Below, piece by piece: positions 10,668 through 21,025 of a stretch of DNA of 64,000 nucleotides; position 1 is the first letter of the stretch, and each line of letters starts with the position of its first letter. Below the pieces are notes generated by a model. It saw only the letters and a program-made list of their open reading frames with translations, made no database searches and was not told the DNA's origin. This stretch comes from Rhytidiadelphus loreus (taxonomy: Eukaryota; Streptophyta; Bryopsida; Hypnales; Hylocomiaceae). The stretch spans positions 11,289,501 through 11,353,500 of the forward strand of contig OX344762.1 in the NCBI GenBank assembly GCA_947034895.1, given 5' to 3'. A program made the translations under genes and the position numbers.

Positions 10668-13600
10668 ATCTTAATTATTCTAGGAAGCATTTGAATTCTT
10701 ACATTGTTGTACTTGTATGCTTTTAGGAATGACAACAAGGTAAGTTATGACATAATCTACTAGAATTTTTTTGGAATGTCAACAACGAATGTTGCATGCA
10801 ATTACATCATATTGAGTTGGCTTCTTCCTCTAAATGGAGGGTTTAGTAACACCTTTGCAAAAAAATGGGATTAAACACAATAGATTTCTAGTGTATCTGT
10901 AAATTTTTACACATTTTTGATAAATTATTATTGTAGAGTGACATGACTTTCATCTTTGCAATGACGAGAAATTTTTTTTTTTCACCCAAAGTGGTTCATT
11001 TACAATTATCTGAATTAATGATGATTTAGGTTTTATAGTCTTGTATAATTTGTCATTTCTTCATTGTGAACAAATTGTCGTGTCCTTTCAAATTTAAGAT
11101 TATCATAAAAGTAGAAACAATGTAATTCTTATAAATAATAAATGAATAGTGAATATGCAATGTATATGGATAGTGGATCTATCAAAGACATTTTGATATT
11201 TGTGAATATGAATACCAAATGGTATGATTCATGTGTTGCGCTAACTCTTATTAATATGAGCAAGACTTTTATATATTACCCTAGCTAAGTCATATTGGCC
11301 ACCATTCTAAAACCTTCCAACACTAGTCCTTTATTAGTGAAGTTTTCAATAGAGCTCTTATTTATTTTCTACAAATTTTGCTATTTGATTCTTAATTTTT
11401 TATAAAAATTCAATTTTGACATTAATGAATTAATAAAATAAAATAAAGCCATGTCACACTACAGTTACAATACTTTGTAGTCGTAGTCATGCACTTTTCA
11501 TTCGAATTTGGAGATTTCATCCATATTTTGGATAGGAAAAAAAGTGGGCAAAAAAAAGACTACTTATTTGAGTACTAATAGTGGAAGATTATTTTGAAAT
11601 GGTGCAATTTTGGTCCCATGGTGCCCAAAAAAACAATAACATACTCGACAAAGATTGATTTTCATTGAATAATGTCATTTTGGATTGTAGAGCTCTTCCA
11701 CATGTAAGCTATCTCTTAATAGTTTGGCAAGGGCTTATTACATAGCAAATTTGATTTTCACAACCTATCATTTCTTTGATGGATCTCTAAAAAATATGCA
11801 AGAATTGTATGAAAAGTTCTTCGTATTTCAGAGGTGATTTTTACTTTAGAAACCAAACTAAAATTAACAATCCAACCTCGATGTATAGTGTGTGTGTGTC
11901 TCTCTCTATATATACTTTTCACAATTTTTTGGTGATTTTTGGCATAAATTATAAATATTATAAATATTTAGAGTCATATTTTAGTTGGTAATATTTCACT
12001 CAACAAAATTTTAAAATTTGTGAAATTCATACTAGAAAATTCTACAAAGAATTGTTCTTCCACTTACTAAAGAATCTTGAAAAAAATTTACTTGTATTAA
12101 AAGTTTTTTTACTAGTAAATTTGATTAAATTCTTAAAAGATCCAAAAATTAATTAATTTTTTGAAAAATTATTATATGTAAGTGTGTTACTTGTACCACA
12201 ATATGTCCAAGTTTTGTTGGAGAAATATAATTACTCAATTAGCTATGAAATTTTTTGTAAGTGTTCAAAACATGTTGAGAGCCATTGTATGTGGACATTG
12301 AGTCTGCCGTTTCTATAGTGAAGAATGTTATATGATAATAGAATTATGACCCCCTTTTTTAAAATTAATTTTAAAATTTTTGTATTAATTGTTTACGAGC
12401 CTCAATAGTAGGTCTGGATGTGTAGTATTTTGATAAGGTAACTACATCTAAAACCAACTCCTATAATGTATGATGTTCTATAGGCAAGCTACAATTTAAT
12501 ACAAAGAATTATTTTTCACATTGACAAATCCTTGTGAAGACAAATGCAATGGTAGTGTACATTATTGTGGAGGCAAGGGAGACTTTTTAAAAGTCTATAA
12601 TTATAACCTATACAAAATGAATCAAAAATCAATCTCATCCACACTTAAAAAGATGGTCATAATATTCAAAACATTGTCCAAGAAATAGTTAATTAAATTG
12701 AAAGAAACTTTACCAATAAACATTCCTTTACAAAGTTGTCACTTTCACATAATATAAATGAACCTTATCATTACCTTAAAAAAATTTCCAAGTCCACTAA
12801 CTTTATTATCCTTCTACCAACCATTTAAAAAATTTTACTTGTTCATTTATCATTCAAAAATAGTTGTTGACATTTGGTAAGGATTGATCAAACACTTTAT
12901 GGATTAAAAAATCTATAGTTAGCTTCATGTATTCCTAATACTTTTGAAGAGTTTTATAAAGATTATTATTTCTTCAATTTTATTTTTTGAATCATCACAA
13001 GTACTATTCTACACTTAATTTCACTCTTAATCTAATGATGTTAGGATTTATCTCACGTAAATTATGCTTTTTATAATTTGATAAATTCAAATGGTCATTT
13101 CTCAAACGGGAATCTTGTGTTTTGAAGGCTTCAACTATAAGGCAATCTTGGAGCAAGTCCATTGTGGACAAAGTTGTAATGGTGGTGTACATTTAGATTT
13201 TGAAATCTATACCAATATCATAATTTTGCCCGCAACGGGCTTGTTTTCATTCTATCCGTAATGGGGTACTTCCACTTATTTGCCTTACAAGTGAGGGTTT
13301 TCATTCCTAATTTATGGCTATGCCATCTCTCATGCTCACAACAATGACACATAGTATATTCTAAAGTACTCCATTGAAAACTAGGTAAGGTAGGACCAAG
13401 GTGCTCAAAGCTTTGAGGTTCTAAAAGAGTTTCCTAATACAAATGTGCATATTGGAGTTTTAAATGTACCAAAGATGAGCATAGCACTTTTAGAGCCATA
13501 TACCATTTCTACTTCAAATTTTCACAGCTAATTCTTCAAAGGTCCAAAGTATATGAAACAACATGAATTAGATGCTAGTTCTATTTATCTCTTAAAAAAA

Positions 13601-14130
13601 ATATAGAGACATATATTTCAAGGAGTTTTGCTTCTCCAATAATGCAAGTAGATCATGAATGGTTGCTTTATGGTTTATACTAGTGTTGGATGTGGATTAG
13701 ATTTTGGAGATACTAGATGTATAATGATATTTATTTTCAAAGGAGATCATTGAGCTCGAGGTTACCAATTCTAGAATGTATTTGAATAAAGAAACAAAAG
13801 TATCAATAAAATTAGGAATGTCTTTGTGGACATCAATGTATTGTTATGAGTTTTAGCTTTTGGAAATGCATACTCCATTGTGTCCAATGGTATCAATGAA
13901 TTGTTAAATGGTTAATTTACGTGTGCTAGCACTCAAGCTAGTACATGAACAAATTGTCAAAATTTTGGTTGTTGTACATATGGCTCAAGAATCTAATACA
14001 ACACAACAAATAGGAATGAACTTCATGATCTTGTACTTTGTAGAGCCTCAATTGGAATTCATGAAATCGCAATAGTTGTACTTAGAACCACTAGTATAGC
14101 TACTAGCAGATTCTAAGTTCTTGAACTACA
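10668..14130. other. AT-rich gene-free DNA
   Basis: About 3.5 kb of strongly AT-rich sequence with homopolymer tracts and no credible reading frame. There is a short GT/CT/TA microsatellite at 11888-11914 (TGTGTGTGT CTCTCTCT ATATATA), and a GC hairpin GCCCG-CAA-CGGGC near 13229. It ends abruptly at the TTAA of the next element, where base composition jumps. Confidence 0.6.
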
Positions 14131-15038
14131 TTAACCCCTCAACGCCCCTGCAGCGCAAAAAACGCCTTTCCCGGTTTTAAGATCAGCAGTTGTGGTTGTG
14201 GATTTTACGGAATGGAAAAAAACTGAGAATGAAAGTTGGCCGATTTCAGGTCTGGAACCCAATGACTTGCTTGGTGGATTGTATGGTAAGCTTTGAATTG
14301 CAGAATGGGGTTCAGATGAGTGCCAAGCCTATCTTGGGACATGGTGGTTTGCCAGGAATTCCGGATTCCGACCGGCTGCAGCCGGTGGACGACCGTTGTC
14401 TGTTCCAGAATGAAGAATCCAATGTGGGGAGGCGCTTTCAGTGTGCGCGCTTCTGATCGGGTGCACTTCGCACTCATGTTCCATTGCGGCTTGCAGATTG
14501 TGGTGGGAGTGGCAACGACGACATGGCGGTATGATGAAGATGACTACAACATTGTACCCGATCTCTTAGGGTCAAATTTTAGAGATGCGAATCAGGACCG
14601 ATGGGGCCGGTTGGAGATGGGGTAATCAGCACTTGCAATTTTGGACACCGGACGAAGATACAGCAGGCCTGCAAATGCTTGTGGCCAAATTTTGTGCATG
14701 GCTAAACGACGTGTAGGTCCCAGTAGCATAGCCACAAACATTACATTGGATCTTCAATTCAGCTTGTAATTGAACTTGCTTGTAATTTGCAATTATTTTT
14801 TCCTTATTCCGTTGCTGCATCATTCCTTGTGTCGATCAGAGCCCCCAGTGTTTTGTTAGTCGTTGCGTGAGTATGGCGCAGGTTTCGATTTCCAATTGCA
14901 TGCTTGCGGGCATGTCTTCATATGCCGTCTCTCTGGAATTCGTCCTGTCAGTGGACTCGGAAGTCATTCGCAATTGTTGTCTGTTCCACACGAACTTCCA
15001 CGTGTCAATTCCGTAAACTTGTGTCAACCTCCTTAGCC

Positions 15039-15043
15039 GGTTC
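15039..15043. repeat. Copia target-site duplication (left copy)
   Basis: GGTTC directly before the left LTR matches GGTTC at 20607-20611 directly after the right LTR. Five bases is the usual Copia duplication size. Confidence 0.9.
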
Positions 15044-15329
15044 TGTTGAACTTTTGACTCAGTTGAGCTTCAGATATTAGAGAATGAAACAGGGCCAGAA
15101 TATATACAGTTACCGAGAGGCCAGGCGCACTACCTAGATTAAATGAGAAAGAATAACTACCACTACAGGAGCAACTTAATGCCACTAAGAATACTAAACG
15201 GCTTGTACAGCCAGTATAAAGGAGTGTAATGATATGAGGATCATCAGATCCCAATCAGGCGTAATAGAACAGGTGGCTGATCGAGCTGAGTTGGCATGGA
15301 CAGGGTGGTTGGAGCGTTTAATTTCAACA
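15044..15329 (-). repeat. Copia LTR (3' LTR of the minus-strand element)
   Basis: 286 bp bounded by the short inverted repeat TGTTGAA...TTCAACA, with TG/CA ends. I see no difference from the other LTR. A TATATA sequence at 15101-15106 (TGTATATATTC on the minus strand) could act as the promoter element. Confidence 0.95.
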
Positions 15330-15338
15330 CCCTCCCTC
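15330..15338 (-). promoter_or_regulatory. Polypurine tract
   Basis: On the minus strand GAGGGAGGG abuts the 3' LTR, where plus-strand DNA synthesis of an LTR retrotransposon is primed. Confidence 0.7.
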
Positions 15339-15396
15339 GCTCCAAGAATCCCTAATTTTAGAGCAACAGCAAGCATCGCAGAGAGAAGCGTAAAGT

Positions 15397-15936
15397 ATGG
15401 CGAGAGTGTTCGTCCTTCCAATTGAGGCGATGATGGTCTTACGCGATGTGGAGGAGCATATGACTTTGGTAAGTAGTTGTCCACCCACACCCTGAAGTTA
15501 TTTTTTTTTTGCACTAGCTTGTGTTCCGAAATTGAGTCGTAATTCGTTGTCGCGATCGCAGGTGCAGATCTTGATCTTGGCGTTGTGGCTGCTCGCCTTG
15601 GGATTGCGTCGTGTTTGCAGTCGAGTGCAAGACTTGTGCCTGTTCATGTGGTGCTGGATCGCGCGAACAGAGGAGGAGTCGCCCGTGAGTGTTGGTGTTG
15701 CTCCCGTAAATCAATTTAGGGTTCCGGGTCGAAGTCCAGATTCTGTCGCAGGTATGGAGCATCACTGGTGCGACTTGACAGAGAATCCTAGCAATTGGTG
15801 GGATAATCGCTTTTCAAAGCGGAACCCAAGAGCTCCTGATTTCCGTCACAAAGTTAGCAGACAGGCGTTGTGGCTAGACAATACGTATACTCCAGGTTGG
15901 GCGCGCGATAGATTCATGGATCAGAAAGCAGAATAG
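15397..15936 (+). pseudogene. Host-gene-like segment captured antisense in the Copia element; PDF motif of plant OSB (organellar ssDNA-binding) proteins
   Basis: On the plus strand, antisense to the retrotransposon, an ATG at 15397 opens a 24-codon exon ending at a good donor (TTG/GTAAGT, 15468). The intron ends at GCAG (15561), and a second exon in the same phase runs to the TAG at 15934-15936. The last 60 residues or so contain WWDNRFSKRNPRAPDF, then RHK, ALWLD and a Pro-Gly-Trp. This closely resembles the roughly 50-residue PDF motif at the C-terminus of plant organellar single-stranded DNA-binding (OSB) proteins. The OB-fold of a full OSB protein is absent, so this is a fragment or rearranged copy. 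Retained introns fit capture antisense to the retroelement transcript, where its splice sites would not be used. Assignment rests on remembered motif similarity; capture is inference. Confidence 0.6.
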
Positions 15937-18900
15937 GGTATCACTCCTGCAAGTTCTCTATTCCTTACAAAGCTCTTCTGTGGTAGAGGCTTCGTTAGAA
16001 AGTTTGCAAGCTGAGAAGTAGTTGAAGTGTACTCAACTTGTATCGCTCCTGCATTTGCAGCTTCCCTAATGAAGTGGTGATGAATTTCTATATGTTTTGT
16101 CCGTGCGTGCATCACTGGGTTTTTCACCAATTTCAAGCTTGATTGATTGTCGCTGAGGAGAGTGGTCGGATTTTCTTCCATTTGACCTAATTCTTGCAGG
16201 AGTCTTCGATAGTGAATGATATCCTTTGCTGCATCTGTGAGTACTCGGTATTCAGCCTCAGTACTTGATAGTGACACTGTAGGCTGAAGCTTACTACTCC
16301 ATGATATGCTCGTGTCGCCAAATCTGTGCAAGATGCCTGAAGTAGATCGTCGGGTGTCTGGGTCCATTCCCCAATCGGCATCAGCATATGTATGCAGGGA
16401 CCCTGTGCTTTCTTTCGGAAAGAAAATGCCATGATTGATCGTCGCTTTGAGATACCGAAGTATTTTCCTAGCAGCTTGAAAATGAGCTTCTTCAGGATCC
16501 TGCATGTGGCGAGATACACAACTCACGGCATATGTAATATCAGGACGAGTATGAGCAAGGTACAGTAGGCTACCAACTAGTGAACGGTAAATTTCAGGGT
16601 CGATACTTTTTGTACCCATGCTTTTCTGCAAGTGAGTCTTGGGATCGATGGGGACATTTGTGGGATTGCAATCTTGCATTTGAAATTTCTGTAACAGTTT
16701 CTTGATATATCCTTGCTGACTGATAAATATCCCGCTTGGTTTCCTATAGATTTCAACCCCAAGGTAACTGCTAGCATCGCCAAGGTCAGTCATCTCGAAA
16801 GCCTGCTTCAGCTGCTCCTTTAGCTCCGATATTGCTGTAGGGTCGTTGCCTGTCACTATGAGGTCATCCACATATAACAATAGAATAACCAGTTTGTCTC
16901 CTTGCTTTCTGAAGTACAGGTTAGGGTCACTCGTGCTTTGAATCAGCCCTTGTTGCTCAAGCCAGCTGGTGATTCTGTCATACCATGCCTTGGGTGACTG
17001 CTTTAAACCATATAAGGCTCGATTAATCCTGCAAACCTTTGACTCGTCTCCAAAGCTTGGGAATCCAGGCGGAATTTCCATAAGAATTTCCTCAGTGATT
17101 GTACCATTTAAGAATGCGGTAATAACATCCAATTGGTGCAACGGCCAATTGTTCTTTGCAGCAAGTGCAAATATCATGAGAATTGTTGACCATTTGACAA
17201 CAGGTGCAAAGATTTCGTTATAGTCTACTCCCTCCTGTTGCTGGAATCCCCTGGCCACCAATCGTGCTTTGAGTTTGTTTACTCTTCCCTGTGCATCCTT
17301 CTTGATCTTGAATAACCATTTTGCTGTTATTGGCTTTCGATGGGAAGGCCTGTCGATAATATTCCATGTCTGATTCTTCAAGATGGAGCTAATCTCACTA
17401 TTTATAGCATCTCTCCACTCATCTTGTTGACAAGCTGTTTGGAAGTCTAAAGGCTCTTTAGTCAATTCGGAGATTAAAGTCCAGAAGTCCTGTAATCTGA
17501 CAGATGGAGTTCGAGTTCGACTGGGGTAGCGACGTTCGGCTGGTCCGGCACCTCGATCGACGGGAACAGGGTTTTGTCTGCGAGGGTTTCTGACCTGATA
17601 GCTCCCTTCTGGCGATTGATTTTCCTGACTAATCGGTTGCTCGTCATTGTTTGTCAGGTTATCTACGGTGTGTCTCTCTGCAGAGCTTGATAGTGAGTTG
17701 GACTGGGGTACTATGGAATCGCTGTCTATCAAATTTAAATCGGTTGAGATGTTCTGCGGTGGATTGTGATCAGGTGAGGTTTCTGAATCCTCGCTAGTAA
17801 GTTCTGTAGGTTGAGGGCAAGAAGGCAGGACGTAGATGCTGCTAGAAGGCTCGATATGATTAATATGCTTGAACCCTACGCGTGCTTCGTCAAATACAGT
17901 GTCCCTACTGATAATGACCTTTTTCCGTTGATTGTCGAACAATCGGTAGGCCTTGGTTTCGCTATCAATACCAAGAAATATGCATGCATGGGTTTTGCTG
18001 TCAAGTTTCTTTCGATCCTCCTTGGGTATATGAACGTAGACTAGGCATCCAAAAATTTTTAGTAACGAGATATCAGGAATCATACCGGTGTATTTTTCTT
18101 CAGGCGTCATTCCTGAGTTTACTCTCGTAGGACTCCGGTTGATGAGATATGTAGCGTGTGACACAGCTTCAGTCCATAGATTTGTTGGCAAATCGCAATC
18201 TTTGGCCATGCTCCGTGCTCTTTCCATTATGGTCCGGTTTCGACGCTCTGCGACCCCGTTCTGCTGCGGCGTTTTGGCTTGAGTGAGCTCCTGCTGTATT
18301 CCGTTTTTAGAGCAAAATTCTTTGAACTCGGTTGATGTGTATTCCCCGCCCCTGTCAGATCGCAAAGTTTGAATAGAGTGTCCAGTCTCAACCTCTATTT
18401 TCCTTTTGAACTCTCGGAATCTTGCTATAGTATCTCCTTTGTGTTTCAAGAAATAAATCCAACTTTTCCTCGAGAAATCGTCTGTGAATACTAGAGCGTA
18501 GCGAGAACCTCCAAGGGACTCCTGCTGCATGGGTCCCATCAGGTCGGTATGAATTCGTTGTCCAGGTCGGCTAGCTCGATTTTCCGACGCTCTTGGAAAC
18601 CGCTCGCGGTGCTGTCTTCCTGCGAGACAGCAGTGGCACACCTTTTTCTCTAACTCCAACTTTGGTAGTCCTGATGCAAATGGTGTTTGTGACAGGTAGT
18701 ATAAGCTTGGAAAACTTAGGTGTCCAAGTCTTCGATGCCAGAGGGTTGAGACTTCAGCGTTGTAAGTTACAAGTGCCGTCATTTGTTTCTCAAAACAGTA
18801 CAATCCGTTGGTAAGATCTCTCTTCCCAGTAGCGACAACTTGGCCTTGTCTGTTGGTAATCCAACAATGACTGCTGGAAAAACTCACTTTGTGACCAGAA

Positions 18901-20081
18901 TCAGCAATGGCCCCAACTGACACTAAATTCTTTCTCATACTAGGTACGTACTTAACAGACTTAAGCTTTATTGAACCATCCTCGGTGCTTACAGTGGCTG
19001 AGCCAGATCCACGAATGGCATGGGACTCTCCCCCTCCAGTTTTGACTTCTGTTATTTCTACTCCTGATGAAGCCTGAGAGTGATCTAACTTGTGTATGTC
19101 TGCTGCAATGTGACCAGTAGCGCCACTATCCAAGTACCAGGGCCCATTGTCGTAGTAGTACGGGTCGTAGTAGGTGTCATAATCTTCGAACTGTCCGTTG
19201 AACATTTCCGCCGAGTTCGCGTAGATGGGGTTCTTGTTCGCTTCTTGATTGTACGGAGTGTAAGACTTGCGAGGTGCCTTGCAGTCGCGAGCGATATGGC
19301 CAGGCAGATTACAATTGTAACATATGGGAGGCGGGCGTTGATAACTTGGAGCTCCGAAGTGTCCCCGACCAGGGTAGCCTCTGCCGCGCATCGGCCAACG
19401 TCCTGGACCACGTCCTCGAATACTCGCCTGTCGCTGGAAACTTGCCGCAAGCGCTTCGTTGTCCCCAACTTGTTGGTCCCTATGTTGTCGTCGATTGGCT
19501 TCTGAAAGCAGGCTCGAGCTCAGTTTGTCGAACGTCATCTCCGGATCAATGTGAGTGAGGGTTTGAATAAGACTCTCGAATGAACGTGGCAGCCCGTTTA
19601 ACACAAGTTGGTTTATGTTCTTGTCAGAAAGTCGTTCTCCCATGCTGCTAAGTCGATTCTTCAACTCGCGCGCCTTCTTCACGTAGTCTTCAACCGAGCT
19701 TCCTTCCTGCATACGTAGTGACTGCAGCTGCCCCATCAAGGTGAGAATTTGTGACTGGTCACCAGAGTTGAACTGGTCCTTCAACGCCTTCCACGCCACT
19801 GCTGGGTCTGTATGTTCTGCAATAAGATCAATGATGTCATCAGATATTGAGAGCAAAATCAAACGGCATGCTAGAGTTTTCTTCCGTTTCAACTGTGTCT
19901 CTGTCATTGCCTCTCCGTCTATTGTAACTGGGTAGGCTGCGGGTCTCTGTTCAGTCTCCGTGATGGCCCATTGGCCTTCAGCTCTAAGAACTGCCCTCAT
20001 CTTCAATGCCCATATGTAGTAATTTGTGGATCCCTTAAGCTTATCACCCTCTCTGAAAGCTGCACTAGTCATCTCTGCCAT
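15921..20081 (-). CDS. Copia gag-pol polyprotein, intact (1,386 aa)
   Basis: Single open frame from the ATG at 20081. In order: a UBN2-type gag (GSTNYYIWALKMRAVL near the N-terminus); a CCHC zinc knuckle (CYNCNLPGHIARDC, about residues 253-266); an aspartic protease (WYLDSGATGHIA); a GAG-pre-integrase segment (WHRRLGHLS); the integrase core (HTDLMGPM, DDFSRK, SDRGGEYTS, QQNGVAERRNRT); reverse transcriptase (LHQLDVITAFLNG, then YVDDLIVTG as catalytic box); and RNase H (YADADWGMDPDTRRSTSG, STEAEY). The end reads FLTKPLPQKSF and a short tail. The last codons overlap the antisense gene-like segment by 16 bases. No stop, frameshift or missing catalytic motif is seen. Confidence 0.97.
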   Translation of the reverse strand: MAEMTSAAFREGDKLKGSTNYYIWALKMRAVLRAEGQWAITETEQRPAAYPVTIDGEAMTETQLKRKKTLACRLILLSISDDIIDLIAEHTDPAVAWKALKDQFNSGDQSQILTLMGQLQSLRMQEGSSVEDYVKKARELKNRLSSMGERLSDKNINQLVLNGLPRSFESLIQTLTHIDPEMTFDKLSSSLLSEANRRQHRDQQVGDNEALAASFQRQASIRGRGPGRWPMRGRGYPGRGHFGAPSYQRPPPICYNCNLPGHIARDCKAPRKSYTPYNQEANKNPIYANSAEMFNGQFEDYDTYYDPYYYDNGPWYLDSGATGHIAADIHKLDHSQASSGVEITEVKTGGGESHAIRGSGSATVSTEDGSIKLKSVKYVPSMRKNLVSVGAIADSGHKVSFSSSHCWITNRQGQVVATGKRDLTNGLYCFEKQMTALVTYNAEVSTLWHRRLGHLSFPSLYYLSQTPFASGLPKLELEKKVCHCCLAGRQHRERFPRASENRASRPGQRIHTDLMGPMQQESLGGSRYALVFTDDFSRKSWIYFLKHKGDTIARFREFKRKIEVETGHSIQTLRSDRGGEYTSTEFKEFCSKNGIQQELTQAKTPQQNGVAERRNRTIMERARSMAKDCDLPTNLWTEAVSHATYLINRSPTRVNSGMTPEEKYTGMIPDISLLKIFGCLVYVHIPKEDRKKLDSKTHACIFLGIDSETKAYRLFDNQRKKVIISRDTVFDEARVGFKHINHIEPSSSIYVLPSCPQPTELTSEDSETSPDHNPPQNISTDLNLIDSDSIVPQSNSLSSSAERHTVDNLTNNDEQPISQENQSPEGSYQVRNPRRQNPVPVDRGAGPAERRYPSRTRTPSVRLQDFWTLISELTKEPLDFQTACQQDEWRDAINSEISSILKNQTWNIIDRPSHRKPITAKWLFKIKKDAQGRVNKLKARLVARGFQQQEGVDYNEIFAPVVKWSTILMIFALAAKNNWPLHQLDVITAFLNGTITEEILMEIPPGFPSFGDESKVCRINRALYGLKQSPKAWYDRITSWLEQQGLIQSTSDPNLYFRKQGDKLVILLLYVDDLIVTGNDPTAISELKEQLKQAFEMTDLGDASSYLGVEIYRKPSGIFISQQGYIKKLLQKFQMQDCNPTNVPIDPKTHLQKSMGTKSIDPEIYRSLVGSLLYLAHTRPDITYAVSCVSRHMQDPEEAHFQAARKILRYLKATINHGIFFPKESTGSLHTYADADWGMDPDTRRSTSGILHRFGDTSISWSSKLQPTVSLSSTEAEYRVLTDAAKDIIHYRRLLQELGQMEENPTTLLSDNQSSLKLVKNPVMHARTKHIEIHHHFIREAANAGAIQVEYTSTTSQLANFLTKPLPQKSFVRNRELAGVIPYSAF

Positions 20082-20308
20082 CTTTTGATCTCTCGACTCT
20101 CTTCTTTCCGTTTTTCTGATCTACTGTCCCTCCGATCACTCACAGGAGCAGGGCTCGACTGTTTCTCCTCTCAGTAACTCTCACAGAAGCAACGCTCACT
20201 GTTCCGACGTCTTAGAATCTCTCTCCTTCCAGGTACTCCAGATTCTCCTTTCGTCTCTCACGCAGCTCTTTCTAAACACATGCTAAACTCGTTCAAGTCC
20301 TAAGACAC

Positions 20309-20320
20309 GCTCTGATACCA
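20309..20320 (-). promoter_or_regulatory. Primer-binding site (initiator tRNA-Met)
   Basis: On the minus strand TGGTATCAGAGC directly follows the 5' LTR. It is complementary to the 3' end of plant initiator methionine tRNA and is the usual Copia primer site. Confidence 0.95.
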
Positions 20321-20606
20321 TGTTGAACTTTTGACTCAGTTGAGCTTCAGATATTAGAGAATGAAACAGGGCCAGAATATATACAGTTACCGAGAGGCCA
20401 GGCGCACTACCTAGATTAAATGAGAAAGAATAACTACCACTACAGGAGCAACTTAATGCCACTAAGAATACTAAACGGCTTGTACAGCCAGTATAAAGGA
20501 GTGTAATGATATGAGGATCATCAGATCCCAATCAGGCGTAATAGAACAGGTGGCTGATCGAGCTGAGTTGGCATGGACAGGGTGGTTGGAGCGTTTAATT
20601 TCAACA
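20321..20606 (-). repeat. Copia LTR (5' LTR of the minus-strand element)
   Basis: 286 bp, TG...CA, no difference seen from the copy at 15044-15329. Followed by the right GGTTC target duplication (20607-20611). Confidence 0.95.
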
Positions 20607-21025
20607 GGTTCCGCTTGCCTCGACCTCGCAGAGTGTTGGTCATGTCAATGTCTCAAATCGCATCGTTCTTCCTCCGATTGTGCTAAAATTTGTTGCGTGC
20701 ATTCTTACCTACCACATGCACGGCCTCCCAATTTCTTGGAGTGTCAATCGCTCTCAACCGATGGCCACAGCTCCCAAAAGTGCGGCAAGTGTAGAAAATT
20801 CATCATCGTTTCATGAACTCAGCTGCATTCGAATGTTATGATATGAAGATCGGTACGGTGAAATCCAGCGATATTGGCCTCATTCAAAACTCAATTGAAG
20901 TGGCTATTTAAATCAACGGTGAAAAGTATAGTAAACGTGTACAAGTTCCGCAAATCGCTACATCATAAGACCGACTCAAACAGCGTCTCAAACACGCTGA
21001 AAAGGCAGGGGCGTTGAGGGGTTAA

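Larger units (their letters stand above)
15044..20606 (-). mobile_element. Complete, recently inserted Ty1/Copia LTR retrotransposon (5,563 bp)
   Basis: It has two LTRs without visible differences, a 5-bp target duplication (GGTTC), a primer-binding site next to the 5' LTR, a purine-rich tract next to the 3' LTR, and one uninterrupted gag-pol frame on the minus strand. Domain order gag-protease-integrase-RT-RNase H defines Copia rather than Gypsy. It lies inside the 14131-21025 TTAA element, so it inserted later. About 590 bp between the pol stop and the 3' LTR is not standard Copia sequence and holds a gene-like segment on the opposite strand. All parts needed for mobility appear present. 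Confidence 0.95.
14131..21025. mobile_element. TTAA-flanked, piggyBac-type non-autonomous element, interrupted by a Copia retrotransposon
   Basis: TTAA at 14131-14134 is followed by CCCCTCAACGCCCCTGC (14135-14151). The exact reverse complement lies at 21005-21021, followed by TTAA (21022-21025). A perfect 17-bp terminal inverted repeat starting with CCC inside a duplicated TTAA is the signature of the piggyBac superfamily. Base composition changes sharply at both borders: AT-rich outside, balanced inside. Without the Copia and one copy of its target duplication the element is about 1.33 kb, too short for a transposase, so it would need one supplied in trans. The interior frames (for example 14190-14456 and 14320-14625) are not recognised. 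Strand cannot be assigned. Confidence 0.85.

Noticed and set aside
13220..13260. Helitron 3' end suggested by the hairpin GCCCG-CAA-CGGGC
   Set aside because: No CTRR follows the hairpin (it reads CTTG) and no matching TC start or Rep/helicase remnant is seen.
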